Shown piece after piece: positions 18,496 to 26,090 of a stretch of DNA of 64,000 nt. This DNA is from Bog-756 sp963734395 (GTDB taxonomy: Bacteria; Actinomycetota; Acidimicrobiia; Acidimicrobiales; RAAP-2). The stretch lies in NCBI GenBank assembly GCA_963734395.1, contig CAVTGY010000007.1:1116001-1180000 (forward strand). The letters are read 5' to 3'. Position 1 is the first letter of the stretch; every line of letters begins with the position of its first letter. A model generated the notes under the pieces. The model did no database searches, was not told the DNA's origin, and saw nothing but the letters and a program-made list of their open reading frames with translations. A program made the position numbers and the translations under genes.

Positions 18496-19819
18496 GTGAG
18501 CCCGGTTCCGATGCGGGTGACCTTTGTGGTGCCGCGCTACGGCGTCGGCATCATCGGTGGCGCCGAGTCGGCGGCACGTGCCTTTGCCGAGCACCTGGTG
18601 GCGGGCAAGGGCTGGGAGGTCGAGGTCCTCACCGGCTGCGCGGAGGACTTCGTGACCTGGGCCGACGCATTCCCCCCGGGAGTCGAGACGATCAACGGGG
18701 TCCGGGTGAGGCGGTTTGCCGCCGCGGGCAGGGAGGGACCCGTCGTTCCACCCGTACTCGGCGTCGCTGTTGGCGGACCCGGCTGGCGCCTCGATCGACC
18801 AAGCCGAACGATGGATCGACCTGCAGGGACCGGTGATTCCGGAGCTGGCTGAAGCGGCCGCCGACGCCGAAACCGATGCGTTGATCTTCTATCCGTACCT
18901 CTACTATCCGACGGTTCGGGTGATCGGTCGAGTGCAGACGCCGACCGTTCTGCACCCGGCCGCCCATGACGAGCCTGCGCTCCGACTTCCGGTGTTCCCC
19001 GGGGTCTTCTCGGCCGCCGACGGGCTGGTCCTCCAGACGGCGGCTGAACGCGACCTGGTCCAGCGGATGTTCCCGGTGGCGACCCATCACCAACTCCTTC
19101 TCGGACTCGGCGTCGACGACCCGGACGAGACCGCCGGCGACAAGGACAGTCACCTCCCGGCGGGGGGCGATCCCTATCTGGTCTGCCTCGGACGGATTGA
19201 CCGGCACAAGGGGACCTGGCTGCTGGCCCGCCTGTTCGAGGCGTACAAACAGCGACACCCCGGGGGTCTGCGCCTGGTCCTGGCCGGCCCGGTGGTCGAG
19301 GCTCCCGAGGAGCACCCGGCCATCGACGTGGTGGGTCCGGTGTCCGAACAGGAGAAGTGGGCGTTGCTCCGAGGAGCGGTGGCGCTGGTGTCCCCGTCTC
19401 CCTGGGAGGCGTTTTCGCTGGTCGTGGCCGAAGCGTGGAGTGCCCGCACCCCGGTGCTGGTCACGGCGGAGTGTGCAGCCACCGTCGAGCATTGCCGGCG
19501 ATCGGGCGGTGGACTGAGTTTCGCCGGGTTCGGGGAGTTCGAGGCCGGGCTCGACCTGATCTGTTCGGACCAGCGGATCCGGAATCAGCTCGGTGCGCGT
19601 GGTCGCGCCTACGTCGACCAGTGGTTCCGGTGGCCCCGGGTGGTCGATCGGTACGCCCGTTTCATCGAGACCGTCGTGGTCAGATCGGCGATGTCAGATC
19701 CCATGGCCGAGCGGGCGGGGACCGGGACGAGCGACCACACGGACTCCGAGCACGCTGGCGCCGGGGAGGATCTGGTAGACCCGGAATCCGCCGATCGGCT
19801 GGGGAGTGGCCACCGGTAG
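18496..19819 (+). CDS. GT4-like glycosyltransferase (family B, second copy; apparent frameshift)
   Basis: A paralogue of the 10973 protein, with FVVPRYGVGIIGGAESAAR at the start, HPAAHDEPALRLP in the middle, and YLVCLGRIDRHKGTWLLA and SPSPWEAFSLVVAEAW in the donor domain. The frame changes near 18735, so RRFAAAGREG continues as PSFHPYSASLLADP. The frame then stays open to 19819, which overlaps the convergent GT-C gene by 126 bases. The paralogue ends soon after the equivalent of residue RYARFIE, so the extra 40 residues may be an artefact of another lost stop. GTG 18496 or ATG 18511 could start it. Confidence 0.7.
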
Positions 19820-21472
19820 CGCGTAGCCCTGGGTGGCAAGGGAGGCCAGTCCGGGCAGCGAGGGAGAGGCAACCAGAAAGACCGAGCCCGACGGCCCGAC
19901 CGGGGCGGTATTGCCTGATGTGTAGTACAGCGCGCCCTGGAGCTGGTTGTAGAGGACCTGTCCGGGGACGATCAGGGCGATCCGGTAGTCGGGCAGCTCC
20001 CATCCCGCGTTCCGGTAGATGTTCGCGCCGCCATCGATGGTGTCGAACACCACCACGTCGCGATCGGGTCGGATCGAGGGCGCCAGACCGCGCAGCGCGT
20101 TGTCGATGGCGTCGGCGGCGCGGATGGCCTGGCGGGTGTCGGCGTACGGCGCCTGGTAGCGCGGTTGCTCGAGCCACACCCACCCCGACGATCCCGAAGA
20201 CGCGACCAAATGCTGGGGCAGCACCCCGTTGCCTGCGAGAAATCGCTGGGCCCCGAGTGCGGCGACCAGCACGACGCCGACCGAGGTGGCCGTCAACCAC
20301 GCCGGTGAGGATCGGCCCTGCGAATTGGTAGTGGCATTGAGCACGCCGAGCGGCATGAGCAGCGCGATGGTCGCCGCCGGCAGGTAGGCCAGCAGATAGC
20401 CACCTTTGGCGAACTCGACCAGAGCCACCAGCAGTACCGGAGGAACGATGGCGGCGCCCAAAATGGTGGTCCGCCATTGGTACCAGGGCCTTTTGGCAGT
20501 GGCGGCGGTGGTGGCGGTGGTGGTGTGCCGCGGCCCCGCCGCTGGCGTTCGGACCAGTGCGCGGATTCCGAGCGCGACTCCGGCGAGCAGGACAAGCACC
20601 ATCAACGGGGCCAGGGCCACGACGGTGTAGCCGGCGAAGGTCCCCAGATTGGTGCCACCGGCAGCGCCGTGCTCGAACACCGACGTGGCCTGGGCCGCGC
20701 CGGCCGCCTCGCTTCGGGTGGCCCGGATCCACGCGGAAAGTCCTCCGGGCTGGCTGAGCGACATGGGGACCAACCAGACCGCCACCGAGGTCACACCGGC
20801 CCCAAGCGTCAGCCCCAGACGACTCCAGCGGCGAGTCGATGCCACCACCGCGATCAGGGCCAGGATGGCGAACGACTGGATGATCGACTGCCGGAATCCG
20901 GCCAGGAGCCCGACGGCCACCACCGCCCCCACGCCGTGCCAGCTGCCCGGGTGGGCCCGCCAGGCCAGGATGATCAAGAGGGAGCAGGTCAGCATGTCGA
21001 ATGCGTAGGTGGCCACGATGGAGCCGTTGAACCAGGCGAACGGAGAGGTGGCCACCACCACCCCCGCCGCCAGACCCACCCACCATCCCCCGAGGTCGCG
21101 TCCGGCCACCACGGTAAGACCCGCGGCGGCCGCGGAGGCCACGGCGGCCACCACTACCAGGCTGTGGATGGTGCCCAATCCGAAGATCTGATGGAGGAGT
21201 CGACCCGAGACCACGTAGAGCCAGTACCCCGGGGGTTGGGGTTGCCCGTGGGTGACGTCGTAGTGACCGACCGCGGCGGCGTACTGCGCCGAGTCCCAGT
21301 CGGTGGGTCCATTGGCCGCGGTGATCAGCCGGAGGGCCAGCGTGGCCAGGGCGATCAGCCAGGGTGTGGCGTCCCTCCGGGGCCGTTTTGCCGCCTTGCG
21401 GCGATCCATCCTGGTCAGGGTGGGCGGGCGCTCCTCCGGCCCGGATGGTGCCACGGTGGTGGCGGAGTCCAT
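19694..21472 (-). CDS. GT-C family membrane glycosyltransferase (ArnT/PMT-like)
   Basis: A 592-residue polytopic membrane protein with about ten hydrophobic spans. The first external loop carries NGPTDWDSAQYAAAVGHYDV, with Asp residues at the position of the catalytic acid in GT-C enzymes, then HGQPQPPGYWLYV. The C-terminal part after residue 420 is soluble and extracytoplasmic. Such enzymes use polyprenyl-phosphate sugars to modify glycans or proteins outside the membrane. It runs opposite to the rest of the polysaccharide locus and overlaps the end of the last glycosyltransferase. Met22 is a possible alternative start. Confidence 0.7.
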   Translation of the reverse strand: MDSATTVAPSGPEERPPTLTRMDRRKAAKRPRRDATPWLIALATLALRLITAANGPTDWDSAQYAAAVGHYDVTHGQPQPPGYWLYVVSGRLLHQIFGLGTIHSLVVVAAVASAAAAGLTVVAGRDLGGWWVGLAAGVVVATSPFAWFNGSIVATYAFDMLTCSLLIILAWRAHPGSWHGVGAVVAVGLLAGFRQSIIQSFAILALIAVVASTRRWSRLGLTLGAGVTSVAVWLVPMSLSQPGGLSAWIRATRSEAAGAAQATSVFEHGAAGGTNLGTFAGYTVVALAPLMVLVLLAGVALGIRALVRTPAAGPRHTTTATTAATAKRPWYQWRTTILGAAIVPPVLLVALVEFAKGGYLLAYLPAATIALLMPLGVLNATTNSQGRSSPAWLTATSVGVVLVAALGAQRFLAGNGVLPQHLVASSGSSGWVWLEQPRYQAPYADTRQAIRAADAIDNALRGLAPSIRPDRDVVVFDTIDGGANIYRNAGWELPDYRIALIVPGQVLYNQLQGALYYTSGNTAPVGPSGSVFLVASPSLPGLASLATQGYALPVATPQPIGGFRVYQILPGASVLGVRVVARPGPRPLGHGI

Positions 21473-21691
21473 GGCTCAGGGTACCCAGACAACCAGGGGG
21501 ATCCGGGTATGCCCGGTGGCCAAAAAGGGTGCCTCATTTGCCGGGCGCGGTTCAGTTACCGTGCCGATCGGCCGATAGCAGGAGGCGTGGGGGATTCATG
21601 CCTCCCACCGGGGCTTCGATCCGGGAGACGTGCCGGGTCGGCTGGATCCCGCCCGCCCCGCGATCTGGACCGAACAAGGAGAAGCAAACGG

Positions 21692-23968
21692 ATGGACATT
21701 GCGCAACGTTGCCCGCGGTTGGCCGGGAATCGATCCAGAGGTCAACACCGTGGCCGAAGCGCCATGTTCACCTGTGCGCTTGTCCTCGGCGCCACCGGTC
21801 TGCTGGGCGGGGTCACCCCGTCACCGGCCTCGGCCTCGGGAGCGGTGGCCCATGCCGCGTTGCCCCTGGCCCTGATCTGGCAGCAGACCTTGCCCGACGC
21901 CGGTGCGCCCATCGGACAGAGCTCGCCGATCGAAGCCACCCTCGACGGCGGCGGTGGGTCGGTGGTGGTCGGAGACCGCGCCGGCAACCTGTGGGCGTTC
22001 CACTTGTCCAACGGTTCCGAGGTTCCCGGGTGGCCGGCCCATACCGCCGGTGCCCCCATCGACTCGACGCCGTCGGTCACCCCCAACGGCTCCGGTACTG
22101 ACGACGTGTTCGTCGGCGCCGGCAACGCGGCCCAGTCCCGGGTCGGGGGATACTACGCCTTCACCAATTCGGGATCCGAGTTGTGGGGTAGGAACGCCCA
22201 GGATCCCAACGGTCTCTACGGCGTGCAGGCGTCGATGGCGGTGGGGAATCTCAATGGGGTGCCCGCAGTGGTGGCTCCGTCGCTGGGCCAGGAGGAATAC
22301 GCATTCGATGCGTTCAACGGTTCGACGTTGCCCGGGTGGCCGTTCTTCACCGCCGACAGCAGCTTCACCACCCCGTCGCTCGCCGACCTGTACGGGAACG
22401 GGCAGACCGAGGTGGTCGAGGGCGGCGACTCGTCCCCCGGACTGGCCTACGGGGTGAACTACACGGCCGGCGGCCATCTCCGGGTGGTCGGCGCCGGCGG
22501 CAACCTGATCTGCGACTACGACACCAATCAGACTGTGGATTCCTCGCCGGCGGTCGGTAACTTCCTGGCCGGCGGTCAAACCGGGATCGCCTTCGGTACC
22601 GGGTCGTACTATCCCGGGGCTCCGGACTCCAACACGTTGTTCGGTTCGGACTCCCACTGCAACATCGTGTGGCGGACCAACCTGGGCGGGAACACCGCCG
22701 GCAGTCCTGCGCTCGGTGATCTCGAGGGTGATGGAAATGTCGAGGTTGTCGAAGGCGCGGACACCGGGTCGAGCGGACTGGTCTGGGCCCTCAACGGGTC
22801 CAACGGAGCGGCGATTCCGGGATGGCCCCAGGCCACGCCGGGACGGATCATCGGCGGGATCACCACTGCCGACCTCACCGGGGGTGGCTACAACGACGTG
22901 CTGGTGCCGACAACCGACGGACTGGTGATCTACGACGGCAGAAGCGCGCAGGTGGTGGCCACGCTGGGTGACGGAAGCATCGGACTGCAGAACTCGCCGA
23001 TGGTGACCATCGACCCCAACGGAACCATCGGAATCACCATCGCCGGCTACAACGCTCAGAACGCCGGAGTGATCCAGCACTGGGAGCTGGTCGGATCCAA
23101 CGGGAAGTCGCTGGGTGAGCGTTCGTGGCCGATGTTCCACCAGAACCCGCAGCTGACCGGATGGCTCAACCAGCCGGCGCCCGGCCACCTCAACCAGCCG
23201 ATCGTCGGTATGGCGGCCACCGCTGACGGCAAGGGATATTGGAACGTGGCCACCGACGGAGGGTTGTTCGCCTTCGGCGACGCCGCCTTCCATGGCTCGA
23301 TGGGAGGCCAACCCCTCAACAAACCGGTGGTCGGTATGGCCGCCACACCCGACGGCCGCGGCTACTGGGAAGTGGCTTCCGACGGGGGGTTGTTCGCATT
23401 CGGCGATGCCGGCTTCTACGGGTCGACCGGCAATATGGTGCTCAACAAACCGGTGGTGGGGATGGCGTCCACGCCGGACGGACACGGCTACTGGCTGGTG
23501 GCCTCCGACGGGGGCATCTTCGCCTTCGGCGACGCCGCCTTCCACGGTTCGACCGGCAACATGGTGCTCAACAAACCGGTGGTGGGGATGGCGTCCACCC
23601 CGGACGGACAGGGCTACTGGCTGGTGGCCGCCGATGGTGGCATCTTCGCTTTCGGTGACGCCGCCTTCCACGGTTCGACCGGCAATCTGGTGCTCAACAA
23701 GCCGGTGGTGGGGATGACCTCAACCCCCGACGGAAAGGGCTACTGGTTCGTGGCCTCCGACGGCGGCATCTTCTCCGAGGGTGACGCCCGGTTCTACGGA
23801 TCGATGGGGGGCCAACCGCTCAACCTGCCGGTGGTGGGGATGGCCTCCAACCGGGGCAATGGGTACTGGTTGGTGGCAGCCGACGGCGGGCTGTTCTCCT
23901 TTGGCAGTGCGCCGTTCTACGGATCGATGCCCCAAGTGTTCGCCAGTGCCGACTACGGCGTCGACTGA
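21692..23968 (+). CDS. Secreted FG-GAP-like protein with six C-terminal 42-residue repeats
   Basis: A 758-residue exported protein. An N-terminal signal segment (FTCALVLGATGLLGGVTP, ending ASASGA) is followed by repeats of the FG-GAP/VCBS type: GDLEGDGNVEVVEGAD, ADLYGNGQTEVVEGGD and ADLTGGGYNDVLVPTTDG. These normally build a calcium-binding beta-propeller. From 23189 six tandem repeats follow, of the form PVVGMAxTPDGxGYWLVASD then GGIFAFGDAAFHGS. AAGGAG lies before the ATG at 21692; an ATG at 21763 would shorten the signal region. Its role is not known. A cell-surface or matrix protein is a fair inference from the export signal and the neighbouring polysaccharide locus. Confidence 0.75.
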   Translation: MDIAQRCPRLAGNRSRGQHRGRSAMFTCALVLGATGLLGGVTPSPASASGAVAHAALPLALIWQQTLPDAGAPIGQSSPIEATLDGGGGSVVVGDRAGNLWAFHLSNGSEVPGWPAHTAGAPIDSTPSVTPNGSGTDDVFVGAGNAAQSRVGGYYAFTNSGSELWGRNAQDPNGLYGVQASMAVGNLNGVPAVVAPSLGQEEYAFDAFNGSTLPGWPFFTADSSFTTPSLADLYGNGQTEVVEGGDSSPGLAYGVNYTAGGHLRVVGAGGNLICDYDTNQTVDSSPAVGNFLAGGQTGIAFGTGSYYPGAPDSNTLFGSDSHCNIVWRTNLGGNTAGSPALGDLEGDGNVEVVEGADTGSSGLVWALNGSNGAAIPGWPQATPGRIIGGITTADLTGGGYNDVLVPTTDGLVIYDGRSAQVVATLGDGSIGLQNSPMVTIDPNGTIGITIAGYNAQNAGVIQHWELVGSNGKSLGERSWPMFHQNPQLTGWLNQPAPGHLNQPIVGMAATADGKGYWNVATDGGLFAFGDAAFHGSMGGQPLNKPVVGMAATPDGRGYWEVASDGGLFAFGDAGFYGSTGNMVLNKPVVGMASTPDGHGYWLVASDGGIFAFGDAAFHGSTGNMVLNKPVVGMASTPDGQGYWLVAADGGIFAFGDAAFHGSTGNLVLNKPVVGMTSTPDGKGYWFVASDGGIFSEGDARFYGSMGGQPLNLPVVGMASNRGNGYWLVAADGGLFSFGSAPFYGSMPQVFASADYGVD
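23189..23941 (+). repeat. Six tandem 126-bp coding repeats (42 residues each)
   Basis: Units begin at 23189, 23315, 23441, 23567, 23693 and 23819, each starting with the codon for Leu in LNKPVVGM-like sequence. Units 3 and 4 are almost identical in DNA. The last unit is a few codons shorter. Confidence 0.9.
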
Positions 23969-24040
23969 CACCGAGCGAGGATCCGCAACCGAGGGAGTCC
24001 ACCGACGCGCCCGATAGCCGCAGTACGGTTGTCCCCCGAG

Positions 24041-26083
24041 GTGCGTGTGGTACTGAAGCGATCCAGGGCAGTCGGCCTCGATGCCCGTCACCGGGGGAGA
24101 TCTCTGTTTGTGGCCCTGGTGACGCTGGTGGGTTCGACGCTCGCCGTCCTGGCCGCCTCCCCGCCGGCCGGGGCCTACCCGGCGTCCTCGGTGTCGTTCG
24201 AGGGACACGGCTACGGCCATGGCCACGGCATGGGCCAGTGGGGCGCACTCGGATACGCGCTGGGTGGAACCGACTATGGCTCGATCCTCGACCATTTCTA
24301 CGGGGGCACCACTCTTTCCGGCCTGTCCTCCGGACAGGAGTCGACACAGGTGCGAGTGGCTCTTACCGAAAACGACGGGAACACGGTGATCGTCACCTCA
24401 GGATCACCCTTCTCCGTGGCCGGTACGTCGGTCGACGTCGCCGGGGGCCAGGCTGTGTTCATGAACCCCGCCGGGGGCGGCCAGTGGCAGGTGTTCACAG
24501 GCCCGGGGTGCGGGGGGCCGTGGTCGTTGCGAGCCACCCTGACCAATCCCACCACCGTGCCCGGGGCCAACCCCGGCCTCGGAGATCCGAACACCGCATC
24601 GAAGGCCCTCCAGCTGTGCCAGATCGGAGGGAACCTGACGGTCAGGGGCTCGATCGAAGCCACCTTCAATTCCGGCGATTCGCCTCGCACCGTCAACATC
24701 GTCCCCCTCGAGCAGTACGTCTCGGGAGTTGTCCCCAACGAGTCACCGTCCACCTGGGGAGCGCTCGGGAGCGGTGGTCCCCAGGCCCAGGCCTGGGGAT
24801 TCCAGGAGCTCGAGGCCCAGGCGGTTGCTGCCCGCTCGTACGTCATGGCCGGGTTGGGATCGTACGGGGGGTATGCCGACATCTGCGATCTCAGCTGTCA
24901 GGCCTATCGGGGCACCCAGAACGAGACCGCCATCACCGATCTGGCGGTCACCGACACCACCGGTCAGGTCATGGAGTTTCCCGGTGGCGCGGTTGCCGCC
25001 ACCCAGTACTCGGCCTCCACCGGGGGCTACACGGCACCGGGAGCATTTCCCGCGGTTCCCGACACCGGCGACTCGATCTGTATCCCCGCGGCGTGCAACC
25101 CCAATCACACCTGGACCGCATCGGTGCCGGTGACGACCATCGATTCGACGTGGCCCCAACTGGGGACGCTCGAATCGATCAGTATCACCGGCCGCAACGG
25201 GGACGGCGAATGGGGAGGGAGAGTGACCACCATGACCCTGATCGGCACCGAGAGCAACGTCTCCTTGACCGGGGACGCATTCGCCGCAGCCCTCGGACTC
25301 AAATCGGACTGGTTCACCACCAACACGACCCTCGGAGCACCCGCGGTCGGGATGGCGGCGACGCCGACTCACAATGGCTACTGGCTGACGGCCGCCAATG
25401 GAGGCATCGCCGATTTCGGTGATGCCTCCTTCGAGGGCGCCGCCGACTCCCTCACCCTCGCCCGGCCAGTGGTGGGGATGGCGGCCACCCCCGACGGGCA
25501 GGGCTACTGGCTGGTGGCCTCCGACGGTGGTGTGTTCAGTTACGGCGACGCCGCCTTCCACGGGTCGACCGGGAACCTGGTCCTCAACAAGCCGGTGGTG
25601 GGGATGGCGGCCACCCCCGACGGACACGGCTACTGGCTGGTGGCCTCCGACGGTGGCGTCTTCAGCTTCGGTGATGCCACCTTCTACGGGTCGATGGGAG
25701 GCCAAGCCCTCAACCAGCCGGTGGTGGGGATGGCGGCCACCCCCGACGGGCACGGCTACTGGCTGGTGGCCTCCGACGGTGGCGTCTTCAGCTTCGGTGA
25801 TGCCGCCTTCCACGGGTCGATGGGAGGCCAAGTCCTCAACCAGCCGGTGGTGGGGATGGCGGCCACCCCCGACGGGCACGGCTACTGGCTGGTGGCCTCC
25901 GACGGTGGCGTCTTCAGCTTCGGTGATGCCGACTTCCACGGGTCGACCGGGTCTCTCACCCTGGTCCGACCCATGGTTGGCATGGCCGCGTCGAGCGGTG
26001 GCCAGGGTTACTGGCTGGTGGCATCGGACGGCGGGATCTTCTCGTTCGGGGATGCCACGTTCTACGGCTCGGCTGCGGGCTAA
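24041..26083 (+). CDS. SpoIID/LytB-domain secreted protein with six C-terminal 42-residue repeats
   Basis: About 680 residues. A signal peptide (VALVTLVGSTLAVLAASPP, ending AGAYP) leads to FEGHGYGHGHGMGQWGALGY and VRGSIEATFN, then VNIVPLEQYVSGVVPNESP and AQAVAARSYVMAG. These last motifs are those of SpoIID/LytB proteins, which include the glycan-strand lytic transglycosylase SpoIID; the conserved Glu in VPNESP is the usual catalytic residue. TQYSASTGGYT matches the C-terminal end of the domain. Six copies of the same repeat as in the upstream gene follow. It probably acts on or sits in the cell wall. The start is uncertain: GTG 24041 or 24047, or TTG 24029. Confidence 0.8.
   Translation: MRVVLKRSRAVGLDARHRGRSLFVALVTLVGSTLAVLAASPPAGAYPASSVSFEGHGYGHGHGMGQWGALGYALGGTDYGSILDHFYGGTTLSGLSSGQESTQVRVALTENDGNTVIVTSGSPFSVAGTSVDVAGGQAVFMNPAGGGQWQVFTGPGCGGPWSLRATLTNPTTVPGANPGLGDPNTASKALQLCQIGGNLTVRGSIEATFNSGDSPRTVNIVPLEQYVSGVVPNESPSTWGALGSGGPQAQAWGFQELEAQAVAARSYVMAGLGSYGGYADICDLSCQAYRGTQNETAITDLAVTDTTGQVMEFPGGAVAATQYSASTGGYTAPGAFPAVPDTGDSICIPAACNPNHTWTASVPVTTIDSTWPQLGTLESISITGRNGDGEWGGRVTTMTLIGTESNVSLTGDAFAAALGLKSDWFTTNTTLGAPAVGMAATPTHNGYWLTAANGGIADFGDASFEGAADSLTLARPVVGMAATPDGQGYWLVASDGGVFSYGDAAFHGSTGNLVLNKPVVGMAATPDGHGYWLVASDGGVFSFGDATFYGSMGGQALNQPVVGMAATPDGHGYWLVASDGGVFSFGDAAFHGSMGGQVLNQPVVGMAATPDGHGYWLVASDGGVFSFGDADFHGSTGSLTLVRPMVGMAASSGGQGYWLVASDGGIFSFGDATFYGSAAG
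25331..26080 (+). repeat. Six tandem 126-bp coding repeats (second array)
   Basis: Units begin at 25331, 25457, 25583, 25709, 25835 and 25961. Units 2 to 5 are nearly identical in DNA, with the stretch GGTGGTGGGGATGGCGGC recurring every 126 bases. The first unit is the most divergent. Confidence 0.9.
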
Positions 26084-26090
26084 TGCTCAG

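Noticed and set aside
25457..25960. Assembly duplication explaining the 126-bp repeats
   Set aside because: Units differ at scattered bases and keep the reading frame, and a second diverged array exists in the neighbouring gene.
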